NCBI GenBank assembly: GCA_024684515.1
Contig: JAIKWS010000023.1
Location: 1-64,000 of the forward strand
Length of the DNA: 64,000 nucleotides
DNA from: Prevotella sp.
GTDB taxonomy: Bacteria > Bacteroidota > Bacteroidia > Bacteroidales > Bacteroidaceae
Reading direction: 5' to 3'
How positions within the stretch are numbered: the first letter of the stretch is position 1; every line of letters begins with the position of its first letter. Under the pieces are notes generated by a model. That model searched no databases. It saw nothing but the letters and a program-made list of their open reading frames with translations, and was not told the origin of the DNA. Positions 55,273 to 63,405 of this stretch are shown here, in pieces. The position numbers and the translations under genes are program-made.

Positions 55273-56319
55273 ATGCAGAATTCATTAAATTATCTGGATA
55301 GAAATGAGTTCAATTTCGAACCCAGCGAGAAGGTGGTTAATGCCATTCGCAACTTCGACCCTAAGACCCTGTGCTTCTACACCCGTATCTATGATCAGGG
55401 CAAGAAAAGCGTTATCAGCGTCAAACTGAGCGAGATCTATGGTGTGCCGGAAGAGCAGGTGCTACTGGCCTACGGAGGCGAGGACATCCTGAAGAATGCC
55501 ATCCACTACTATCTGATGAAAGGTGATAACAAAAAGATCCTGATTCCCGAGTTTTCGTGGTGGTACTACAACAAGGTGGCCAGCGAGTGCTACGGCACCT
55601 TCGAGATGTATCCCTTGCATGAACAAGACGATACCTTTGCCTACGATGTTGACGAGGTCATCGAATATACTAACCGCATTCATCCCCGCATGCTGCTCCT
55701 GGCATCGCCCAACAATCCTACTGGCAACTGTCTGTCGCCAGAGGAGATAGGACGTATCATGGAGCATATCCCCGACGACACGATGGTGCTGATTGACGAG
55801 GCTTATGCCAGTTTCATCACTACCGACACCGATTATATTGCCCCGCTGGTGAACAAGTACAAGAACCTGATTATCTCACGCACACTTTCGAAGTTCTACG
55901 GGCTGCCAGGCCTGCGCTGTGGCTTTGGCTTCATTGGTGCCGGCCACGACCACTTCGTGAGCTATATCAACAAGTACCTGGGCTACAACCGTTTCTCAGA
56001 AGCAGTGGCACTGGCTGCACTCGATAGCGACGACCACTATCGCCAGGTGGCCAACGATATGGAGTGGGGACGACAGCTCTATAAGCGCGAACTGGGACAG
56101 CTGCCTGGTTTCAAGGTGTATAAATCGGTGGCCAATTTCATTCTCATCAAGTATCCACTTGCCATCAAGGAGGAGCTGCAGAAGGCATTGGCTGCTGAGA
56201 ACTACAAGATCAAGTTCATGACTGACAAGGGGCTGGAATCGTGCGTGCGTATTACACTGGGACGCAAGGAACAGACACAGGCCGTGTGTGACACCATTCT
56301 CAAGGTGATAAACAAATAG
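55273..56319 (+). CDS. HisC-like PLP-dependent aminotransferase/decarboxylase
   Basis: A 348-residue fold type I PLP enzyme related to histidinol-phosphate aminotransferase and CobD. Visible: AYGGEDILKNAI, ASPNNPTGNCLS, IDEAYASF and the PLP lysine in SRTLSKFYGLPGLRCGFGF, then the C-terminal Arg in CVRITLGRKEQ. No his genes are nearby. It opens a five-gene operon with a LicC-like cytidylyltransferase and two LicD proteins. I infer it makes an amino-phosphate (from a phospho-amino acid or ketone phosphate) for cytidylyl activation. A true histidine-pathway role is less likely but not excluded. Confidence 0.82.
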   Translation: MQNSLNYLDRNEFNFEPSEKVVNAIRNFDPKTLCFYTRIYDQGKKSVISVKLSEIYGVPEEQVLLAYGGEDILKNAIHYYLMKGDNKKILIPEFSWWYYNKVASECYGTFEMYPLHEQDDTFAYDVDEVIEYTNRIHPRMLLLASPNNPTGNCLSPEEIGRIMEHIPDDTMVLIDEAYASFITTDTDYIAPLVNKYKNLIISRTLSKFYGLPGLRCGFGFIGAGHDHFVSYINKYLGYNRFSEAVALAALDSDDHYRQVANDMEWGRQLYKRELGQLPGFKVYKSVANFILIKYPLAIKEELQKALAAENYKIKFMTDKGLESCVRITLGRKEQTQAVCDTILKVINK

Positions 56320-56320
56320 G

Positions 56321-57049
56321 ATGATGATAGGCGTAATTCTTGCTGCAGGCATGGCCAAACGGCTGCGCCCCCTTACAGACCAAAAGCCCAAGTGCCTGCT
56401 GGAGGTGCGGGACAAGACACTGTTGCAGCGTACGGTAGATGCCCAGCTGGCTACAGGCATTAGCGAGCTTGTGGTAGTCACTGGCTATCGTGGCGAGATG
56501 ATTCGTGAATTCCTCTATGCACATTATCCACAGCTCACTATCCATTTCATCGACAATCCCGACTACGAACACAACAACAATATCTACTCGCTGTGGCTGG
56601 CAGGACAAGTGGTAAGAGGCAAGAGCTTCCTGCTCATGGACAGCGACATACTCTGCGACCCTGCCACTGTCACGCTAATAGGCTCGCAACCCGACTCCGT
56701 GCTCGCCCTGAACCGTCATGAGTTAGGAGAAGAAGAAATGAAAGTGGTGGTTGATGACAAGATGAATATCGTAGAGATCAGCAAGACCTGCCAACCTAAG
56801 GATGCGCTTGGAGAGAGCGTAGGCATAGAGAAAATGAATGCCGACTACTCAGCAGCACTCTTCAAGGAACTTGACCTGATGATAGAGCAGGAGGGACTTA
56901 TCGATATCTTCTACGAACGAGCCTTCGAACGACTCATCCCCCAGGGGCATACTTTCAGGGTGATTGACACTACCAACCTCTTCAGTTACGAGCTCGACAC
57001 CCCCGACGATTATTACCACGCCCAGGAACTATGGCCAACTACGATGTAG
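56321..57049 (+). CDS. LicC-like nucleotidyltransferase (phospho-amine cytidylyltransferase type)
   Basis: A 242-residue NTP transferase. The catalytic loop is ILAAGMAKRLRPLTDQKPKCLL, with the downstream substrate segment YEHNNNIYSLWLA and metal ligands in LMDSDIL. NNIYS is typical of LicC/phosphocholine cytidylyltransferase relatives, rather than sugar-1-phosphate enzymes. Neither choline kinase LicA nor a choline transporter is present, so the substrate may be a product of the adjacent aminotransferase. Starts 1 nt after the aminotransferase stop and overlaps the first licD by 19 bp. Confidence 0.82.
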   Translation: MMIGVILAAGMAKRLRPLTDQKPKCLLEVRDKTLLQRTVDAQLATGISELVVVTGYRGEMIREFLYAHYPQLTIHFIDNPDYEHNNNIYSLWLAGQVVRGKSFLLMDSDILCDPATVTLIGSQPDSVLALNRHELGEEEMKVVVDDKMNIVEISKTCQPKDALGESVGIEKMNADYSAALFKELDLMIEQEGLIDIFYERAFERLIPQGHTFRVIDTTNLFSYELDTPDDYYHAQELWPTTM

Positions 57050-57843
57050 ACAAACTGCATCAGCGCATATTGCGCATTCTGATGGCGGTAGATGATTGCT
57101 GTCAGCAGCACCATCTACATTATTATATATGGGCAGGCACGATGATAGGAGCCGTGCGCCACAAGGGCTTTATCCCCTGGGACGACGATATAGACATCGC
57201 GATGCCCCGTCCCGACTACGAACAGCTGATCAGTCATGCTGCGGAATGGCTGTCGCAGCCTTTTGAGTTCGTATGTGCCGAGACCGATACCAGCTATCCA
57301 CTACCCTTCGGAAAGGTTCAGGATGCCTCTACCACACTGGTAGAGCGCATACACCTTCACTATCTTGGTGGCATCTATATCGATGTCTTCCCTATCGACG
57401 GCGTTCCTTCCAACGCTTTTCTCCGCAAGTGGCATTTTGCCCGCTATGAATATTGGAAGCGTGTGCTCTATCTTATTCACCGCGATCCCTACAAGCATGG
57501 TCATGGTCCCTCTTCGTGGGCTCCCCTGCTCTGTAGGAAAGTATACTCGATGAAAGGGGTACAGGCAAAGATCAGGAAGCTGTTGCTGAAATACGACTAT
57601 GCCAGCGCCACCCTCGTTGGCGACTACGATGATGGCTCACGAGGGGCGATGGCGAAATCTATTCTGGGCACTCCTACACCTTACGCGTTTGAAGGGGAAC
57701 AGGTGCTGGGTGTAGAGCAATACGATGTCTATCTCAGCCAGAAGTACGGTGACTATATGACCATCCCCGATGGCAATCACCAGCGACAGCATAACTTCCA
57801 TGTGCTCGATTTCGAACAGTCATATCGTCATTACCAAGCATGA
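57031..57843 (+). CDS. LicD family phosphotransferase 1
   Basis: A 270-residue LicD (nucleotidyltransferase-fold) protein. These transfer phosphocholine or similar groups from a CDP donor to surface glycans. Core motifs: GTMIGAVRHKGFIPWDDDIDIAMPRPDYE-type (metal Asp cluster DDDIDI) and GGIYIDVFPIDGVP. It is paralogous to the second LicD 0.7 kb downstream, with the same domain order throughout. Overlaps the kinase-like gene by 4 bp. Confidence 0.92.
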   Translation: MANYDVDKLHQRILRILMAVDDCCQQHHLHYYIWAGTMIGAVRHKGFIPWDDDIDIAMPRPDYEQLISHAAEWLSQPFEFVCAETDTSYPLPFGKVQDASTTLVERIHLHYLGGIYIDVFPIDGVPSNAFLRKWHFARYEYWKRVLYLIHRDPYKHGHGPSSWAPLLCRKVYSMKGVQAKIRKLLLKYDYASATLVGDYDDGSRGAMAKSILGTPTPYAFEGEQVLGVEQYDVYLSQKYGDYMTIPDGNHQRQHNFHVLDFEQSYRHYQA

Positions 57844-58562
57844 AAGTCGTCATAGACCCTTCTTTCAGTTCACAGACCGACTACATCAGTCAGATTCCCA
57901 GCATGTTGCAGCGTGGTGAGGGGGAGGTGGTATACGACAAGCGCAACCGTGTGGTACGCTTCCGCCACGATGGACTGTCGATGATGGTCAAACGTTTCAA
58001 GCGCGTCAACTTCATACAGCAAATCGCCTATACCTTCTTTAATAAGAGCAAGGCGGAGCGAGCCTTCCTTTTTGCCGAGACGTATCGACAGCGGGGGATA
58101 GACACACCACAGCGGGTGGCCTATATGGAGCAAAGCTGTTGTGGGCTATTCTCCGTGGGATTCTTTATCAGCCTCGAGGCCAAGGGGACAGAGACTCATT
58201 TGTTGCTACGCGAAGTCCAGGATTTCTCCCATGACCTGGCGGATGCAGTAGCCCGACAGGTCATACTGATGCACAGTCGCGGCATCCTTCATGGCGACTT
58301 GAACCTCTCCAATTTCCTGTGTCAGGAGACGCCAGAGGGTTATCATTTCACCATGATAGACATCAACAGGTCGCATTTCACCGATGGGTGGCCAGGGGAC
58401 GACCAGTGTATGGAGAACCTGGTACGGCTGACACATCGTCGTGACCTTTATGAATACTTGGTACGCAGTTATGCCCGCCAGCGGGGATGGAGCGAGGAAA
58501 CGACGGCACAGCAGGCATTACTATTGTTAGACCGGTTTGAGAACAAACGATTCAAATTATAA
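57840..58562 (+). CDS. LPS-kinase-like protein (Kdo kinase/InaA family)
   Basis: A 240-residue protein-kinase-fold enzyme. The catalytic loop is HGDLNLSNFL, the metal loop appears as IDINRSHF, and an N-terminal nucleotide-binding segment has MVKRFKR with the probable lysine. Relatives phosphorylate Kdo or heptose of LPS. Placed between two licD genes, it may phosphorylate the glycan acceptor, or the amine precursor in place of LicA. Overlaps licD1 by 4 bp. Confidence 0.82.
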   Translation: MKVVIDPSFSSQTDYISQIPSMLQRGEGEVVYDKRNRVVRFRHDGLSMMVKRFKRVNFIQQIAYTFFNKSKAERAFLFAETYRQRGIDTPQRVAYMEQSCCGLFSVGFFISLEAKGTETHLLLREVQDFSHDLADAVARQVILMHSRGILHGDLNLSNFLCQETPEGYHFTMIDINRSHFTDGWPGDDQCMENLVRLTHRRDLYEYLVRSYARQRGWSEETTAQQALLLLDRFENKRFKL

Positions 58563-58569
58563 AATAGCT

Positions 58570-59397
58570 ATGGCCACTTACGACATCCATGACATACAGC
58601 AGCGCACACTGCCCATTCTTCTGACCGTCAACAAGGTGCTACTAGAGCATCATCTCAACTATTATATCTCTGACGGTACGATGCTTGGGGCTGTCAGACA
58701 CAAAGGCTTCATTCCCTGGGATGATGACATCGATATTGCGATGCCCCGTCCTGACTACGAGCGTTTCCTGGAACATGGACAGGAATGGCTGCCAGATCCC
58801 CTTGAGATGGTGTGTGTGGAGAAAGACCCGCATCAGCCTTGCACGTTTATGAAGATCATCGACGGCAGCACCACGCTCATAGAACGCTGGAGCTACAATC
58901 AGCTGGGAGGCATTTATATCGATGTCTTCCCTCTCGACGGTGTGTCGGAGAAGAAGTGGAAACGCACCCTCCGCTTCCGTCTTTACCGTACGCTGAACCG
59001 CCTGACCTATCTGCGCAACCGCGATCCCTACAAGCGAGGGCATGGCGTCTCGTCGTGGCTGCCTCGGTTGTTACAGGCTACGGTGAGCAATGCCCGTCTT
59101 CACAAATGGATGAGAAGCCTGCAGACAGCCCATCATTTTGAATCGTCAAGACTGGTTGCCGACTATGACAGCGGTGAGCGAAGCGTGATGGAGAAAAGTG
59201 TCTTTGGAACGCCCAGGCCCATTCTGTTCGAGGGGCATGAGCTGATGGGGGTGGCGCAGGCCGACGAATACCTCACCCATCTCTATGGTGACTACATGCA
59301 GCTGCCTCCAGAAGAGAAGCGTCGTGTTCATGGCTTTGACTATGTCGACCTGGAAAATTCCTATCACGACTACCACGACAACCGCAAGTTCAAGTAA
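58570..59397 (+). CDS. LicD family phosphotransferase 2
   Basis: A 275-residue paralogue of LicD 1. Motifs GTMLGAVRHKGFIPWDDD, DIDIAMPRPDYE and GGIYIDVFPLDGVSE are kept. Start ATG 58570 (MATYDIHDIQ) aligns with the first LicD's MANYDVDKLH; the 58537 frame start lies inside the kinase gene. Its end overlaps the convergent GT4 gene by 8 bp. The pair probably transfers two groups or uses two acceptor sites. Confidence 0.92.
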   Translation: MATYDIHDIQQRTLPILLTVNKVLLEHHLNYYISDGTMLGAVRHKGFIPWDDDIDIAMPRPDYERFLEHGQEWLPDPLEMVCVEKDPHQPCTFMKIIDGSTTLIERWSYNQLGGIYIDVFPLDGVSEKKWKRTLRFRLYRTLNRLTYLRNRDPYKRGHGVSSWLPRLLQATVSNARLHKWMRSLQTAHHFESSRLVADYDSGERSVMEKSVFGTPRPILFEGHELMGVAQADEYLTHLYGDYMQLPPEEKRRVHGFDYVDLENSYHDYHDNRKFK

Positions 59398-60463
59398 GGG
59401 GTAGCAATCCCAGTAGTTTACGGTATAGGGTGAGATACTCTTGTGTGTAGCGGTCGTAGTTGAACGACTGCGAATAGCGACAGGCCTCTTTTGCCGCCTC
59501 TCCGTCGCGATGCCAGTTCTCCAGTCCCTGTCTCACCACTTGCGCCATTGCCTCGGCTTCATAGTTGTCCCAATAGGAAGCATGGCCGGCACATATCTCA
59601 GGCAGACAGCTGTAGCGAGACGAGAATACCTTTGTGCCGAAGCGCATGGCCTCGAGTACAGGGATGCCAAAGCCCTCTAGCGTGCTGGGGAACAGGAACG
59701 CCTGAGCATGGGCATAGAGCCAGCATTTCTCTGCTTCGCTGATCTTTCCAGGCAGCATGATACGCTGACGGTCTTCAGGAGCTATCAGCCTGACGATGTC
59801 GTCGTAATAGTCCCAGTGATGGTCGCCACAGATATACAGCTTGTATTCTGGCAGATATTTCATCATGGGCACCAGCACGTGGAAGTTTTTCTTCCGTCTC
59901 ACCTGTCCAATGGTGAAGAAGAACTTTTCGTCATCCCTGTCAATAAAAGCCGGTCGCTGTTGCTGGTTTTTTTCTATATCGTTGATGCCGTTGTAGATGA
60001 CGGTGGGCAGCTGGCTGATGCCTCTGATATTGTTCATGACATCGGTTTGTACATATTTTGAGATGACGGTCAGCACGTCAGCTCTTCTGATATGTCTCTG
60101 TTTCAGTATCTTGTGTTTCCACAGGTGGATGCCGTGCTTCTCGTATAGATAGTTCAGGTCGTGTACTGTGAGCAGTCTGATGGCATGTCCGCCACGAGCC
60201 ACATAGCCTGTTTGCTGGTCGGTGATGTGCCATAGGTCACAATGGTCCAGGTAGGTGGGCACCTCTTTTTTGAAATGTTCACATGTTATATAGTCCAGAT
60301 GGTTGCCAAACTCCCCTCTATGCTTTTCGGGCAAGATGAATATGAAGTGCATGTCAGACAGCGCGGCAGCCTGCGTGGCCAGTCGCGGGGCATAGTTGCG
60401 GGCTATCTCTCCGAAGCCGCACATAGCATCATAGTTGGAGAAATCGACGATTATTGTCTTCAT
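59390..60463 (-). CDS. Glycosyltransferase family 4 protein
   Basis: A 357-residue GT-B transferase. N-terminal FSNYDAMCGFGEIARNYAP, donor-domain TIGQVRRKKNFHVLVPMMKYL, LPGKISEAEK, PSTLEGFGIPVLEAMRFGTKVF. Start ATG 60463 overlaps the GT9 stop by 4 bp, so the ORF-track extension is dropped. Last gene of the minus-strand LPS-type operon. Confidence 0.9.
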   Translation of the reverse strand: MKTIIVDFSNYDAMCGFGEIARNYAPRLATQAAALSDMHFIFILPEKHRGEFGNHLDYITCEHFKKEVPTYLDHCDLWHITDQQTGYVARGGHAIRLLTVHDLNYLYEKHGIHLWKHKILKQRHIRRADVLTVISKYVQTDVMNNIRGISQLPTVIYNGINDIEKNQQQRPAFIDRDDEKFFFTIGQVRRKKNFHVLVPMMKYLPEYKLYICGDHHWDYYDDIVRLIAPEDRQRIMLPGKISEAEKCWLYAHAQAFLFPSTLEGFGIPVLEAMRFGTKVFSSRYSCLPEICAGHASYWDNYEAEAMAQVVRQGLENWHRDGEAAKEACRYSQSFNYDRYTQEYLTLYRKLLGLLPLT

Positions 60464-61506
60464 GATGTCTTGATGATTTTCGTATAGAATGTCTGCAGGC
60501 TGTCCCATACTCGTTCTGCGGTGATGAGGGCATATTGCTGCTCGTAGCTTAGTCGCCGTGCGTCAGCATCGATGTCGGTGGCAGCGATGCCTCGTGTGAG
60601 GACGTTGTCGTTCTCAGGCAGCCACGTCCTTTTGCTGGCCATTGGCGAGCAGACCACCAGCGACGGACGTCCCATGGCCTGCACGATGTGGCGTGCGCCT
60701 CCCTCATTGCCGAAGTAGAAGGTGCAGTTGGCTGCCATGGCTGCCAGGCTTCGCATGCTTTTTGCCTCGATATTGATGAAAATGTTGGGATGGTGGTCAA
60801 GTGCTGAGTAGATGCGTCGTGCGTTCTCTGCCTCCTGTCCTGGTGCGAAGTTGAAGATGATCTGCACCTCGGGGTGGGCATCGATGAATCGTCGCAGCAC
60901 CTTTGTCATGCGGTCTTCAGCCCATGTCTTGCTGGCTATCTTGGCTGTCACGCCTGCCAGCATGACGGGCCGGCAGAAGTCGATGCCCTGCTGCGTCATA
61001 TACTGTCGGAAGTCGTCTTTCTCCTGTGCTGTGATATGCAGGGTGATGGTTTTGTCCTGCGAGTGTTTGCCCAGCGGATCCAGGAGTGCCAGGTTGTGAT
61101 CTATCATGCTCTCGTTGTCCTCGCAGCCCTCTTTGCGGTGGTTGAAGGCCAGCCAGGTATAGGGTTTCCTGATGCCGATGCGCCAGGGGCTACGTCGTGA
61201 GAAGAGTGCGAAGAGCATTGTGTTCACCGTCGACCGCATGTCGATGATGATGTCATAGTGAGTGTCATGCACAATACGCCACACCTTTCTTATATAGGTA
61301 GGCACGCTGTGCCGCTCGTCCTCAGTGAAGGTGACGATGCGGTCGACAGACGGATGTCCCTCGAAGAGGGGGGCTATTCTCTCGTTGAGCACGAAATGTA
61401 TTTCTGCCTCTGGATACTGCTGGCGAAGGCTGTTCAGCAGGGGGGTGGAGAGAATGGCATCGCCCATCTGCCGGAATCTGACTACGAGGATATGCTTAAC
61501 TTCCAT
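60460..61506 (-). CDS. Glycosyltransferase family 9 (ADP-heptose:LPS heptosyltransferase-like)
   Basis: A 348-residue GT9 enzyme. N-terminal LVVRFRQMGDAILSTPLLNSLRQQYP and INFVLNERI-like HFVLNERIAPLFEGHP are typical; the donor site has MLAGVTAKIASKTWAEDRM and FGNEGGARHIVQAMGRPSLVV. Start ATG 61506 (MEVKHILVV). Likely adds heptose or a related sugar to the LPS core. Overlaps the acyltransferase gene by 11 bp. Confidence 0.92.
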   Translation of the reverse strand: MEVKHILVVRFRQMGDAILSTPLLNSLRQQYPEAEIHFVLNERIAPLFEGHPSVDRIVTFTEDERHSVPTYIRKVWRIVHDTHYDIIIDMRSTVNTMLFALFSRRSPWRIGIRKPYTWLAFNHRKEGCEDNESMIDHNLALLDPLGKHSQDKTITLHITAQEKDDFRQYMTQQGIDFCRPVMLAGVTAKIASKTWAEDRMTKVLRRFIDAHPEVQIIFNFAPGQEAENARRIYSALDHHPNIFINIEAKSMRSLAAMAANCTFYFGNEGGARHIVQAMGRPSLVVCSPMASKRTWLPENDNVLTRGIAATDIDADARRLSYEQQYALITAERVWDSLQTFYTKIIKTS

Positions 61507-62449
61507 AGACGCCTGGTTCTTTGGGAATGGTACGTCCATTCACGAGATCATATTTCTGGTCGAACTCCTCCTTCGTACGCTTCCAGCGGTTGTGGGTCCA
61601 CAGATAATAGGCTGGCTGACGGCGTATGCTCTCCTCGAGCAGTGCGAAGAAACGCATTGTCACGGCATGCTCATCGAGCTGCCAGGGCTCACGGGATATC
61701 AGTCGGAAGGTGCAGATGTAGCGACCTCTGCACGGACGTTCCATGTCGACATAGAAGACGGCATTCTTCATCTTGCGCATGATGCGCTCACCCCCTGAGA
61801 ATACGGGTGTGTCCTGGTTCAGGAAGCGTAGCCACAGGTGGATGTTCATCCATCGTGGTGCCTGGTCGCTGATGTATCCGAAGAGGTAGTGCTGTTGTTT
61901 GTCGCGCAATGTCAGCAGATGTCGCAGAATGTCTTTCTTGGGGATGCACGACCCTCCATGAGCCGAACGGATGTCGATGAAGAGACGGTCGAAGGCATCG
62001 CTATAGAGGGGATGGTAGATGAGTCCCATCACGGCATCGGGATGGCGTTGGAAGGCCAGTCCTGTGGCCGACAGCCACTCCCAGTTGCAGTAATGTCCCA
62101 GGATGGCAGCACAGTCCTGTCCCTGGTCGAAGCAGTGCTCCAGCTGTTCAACACCTCTGAATTCAATGCGCTTAAGCAGGTTCTTGTCGCTGATGGTGAG
62201 CAGTTTGATGGTTTCAACACCATAGTCACAGAGCCAGCGGTAGAACTGTCGCTCGGTCTTCTTCAGTTCTTTCTCGCCTTTCTCTGGAAACGAGGCCGCC
62301 AGATTCTTCCTCACCACCTTGCGTCTATATCTCACCAGATAGAAAATGAGCACGAAGAAGCAGTCGGCCAGCCCGTAGAGTATCCAGAACGGCAACAGCG
62401 ACAGCAGCTTGACGATGCCTCGGAGCAGGGGGTAGGAGAATTTCTTCAT
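61496..62449 (-). CDS. Lipid A biosynthesis acyltransferase, LpxL/HtrB-like
   Basis: A 317-residue inner-membrane lysophospholipid acyltransferase superfamily protein. An N-terminal hydrophobic anchor (about 12-38) precedes the catalytic HX4E motif GHYCNWEW. GLIYHPLYSDAFDRLF and YLFGYISDQAP follow. It adds a secondary acyl chain to lipid A or a related lipid. Overlaps the PAP2 gene by 4 bp. Confidence 0.92.
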   Translation of the reverse strand: MKKFSYPLLRGIVKLLSLLPFWILYGLADCFFVLIFYLVRYRRKVVRKNLAASFPEKGEKELKKTERQFYRWLCDYGVETIKLLTISDKNLLKRIEFRGVEQLEHCFDQGQDCAAILGHYCNWEWLSATGLAFQRHPDAVMGLIYHPLYSDAFDRLFIDIRSAHGGSCIPKKDILRHLLTLRDKQQHYLFGYISDQAPRWMNIHLWLRFLNQDTPVFSGGERIMRKMKNAVFYVDMERPCRGRYICTFRLISREPWQLDEHAVTMRFFALLEESIRRQPAYYLWTHNRWKRTKEEFDQKYDLVNGRTIPKEPGVYGS

Positions 62450-63405
62450 AGGCTTCTACCAGACACTTGATATATCTTGCGAAAGAGGAAATACATGGCC
62501 GTGCCCACGAAGAGGCCTGCAATGGCGTCGATGGCATAGTGGGCCTGGATGTAGAATGTGGCGAAGAACATCAGTACCGACAGCACCAGCACGGGTACGT
62601 ACAGCCATCGTGAACGTGCCTCCCACGACAGCCACAGCAGCACTACCGAGATGCCTACATGGCTAGAGGGGAAGGCAGCAGTGGGCCGCTCACCTGCGTT
62701 GTGGGCCTGCTGCACCAAATCGTGGAACAGCCCACCTTCGGCACCTGGAATGGGAAGCGACTCCTGGCACAGCTCGAAATAATGGTAGATATTGGGAAAA
62801 ACGCCATGCGATATCTGGTCGATACCCACTGCCTTGAAATAAAACTGCGGGCCTGCTACGGGCAGGAAGATGAAGATGACATAGAACAGGAAGAACGATG
62901 CCAGGATGACGAAAGCAGCATAGGCAAAGCGGTCGTAGTGCTTCCAGAAGTAATACAGTGCCACAGCGGCTATCATGGGATAATAGCTGAAATATCCCAG
63001 GCAGAGCAGCTCGCTAAGCAGTGGTGAACTGTACTGCTGACTGAACAGCAGCGCTGGCTGACAGCCGAAGAGAGATTGCTCCCATCCGGCAAAGAGATAG
63101 TCGAGGTTCAGGAAGATGCGGTTGAACTCATAGGTATCGGGATACCACCACCCAAGCAGGCACAACTGTCCTGTCACCCGCAGCACCATCGTGAGCTTCG
63201 TGGGCTTCAGACGGTAGAGTTGCCACAGCCCAAGGGTCATCGCCACGGCAATAATCCTGCCCGCCAGCATGGGAACGGGATCCACCAGACGGCCCCACAG
63301 CAGCAACATCAGCAACAGCGTGAAGGCTGCGTAGGACAGCATGGCCCATTCAAACAGGCACAGTCTGCGACCACTGTCTACAACCAGCCGTTGTCCTTGT
63401 ACCAT
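62446..63405 (-). CDS. PAP2-type phosphatase, AUR1-like subgroup
   Basis: About 319 residues with six or more membrane helices. The PAP2 catalytic blocks are GERPTAAFPSSHVG and FYIQAHYAIDAIAG, near the C terminus. The long N-terminal multi-helix part with GYFSYYP resembles the PAP2_3/AUR1-type group, which includes inositol-phosphoceramide synthases, as well as lipid phosphatases. Start at ATG 63405 or the later MLSYAAF. Overlaps the epimerase end. Confidence 0.82.
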   Translation of the reverse strand: MVQGQRLVVDSGRRLCLFEWAMLSYAAFTLLLMLLLWGRLVDPVPMLAGRIIAVAMTLGLWQLYRLKPTKLTMVLRVTGQLCLLGWWYPDTYEFNRIFLNLDYLFAGWEQSLFGCQPALLFSQQYSSPLLSELLCLGYFSYYPMIAAVALYYFWKHYDRFAYAAFVILASFFLFYVIFIFLPVAGPQFYFKAVGIDQISHGVFPNIYHYFELCQESLPIPGAEGGLFHDLVQQAHNAGERPTAAFPSSHVGISVVLLWLSWEARSRWLYVPVLVLSVLMFFATFYIQAHYAIDAIAGLFVGTAMYFLFRKIYQVSGRSL

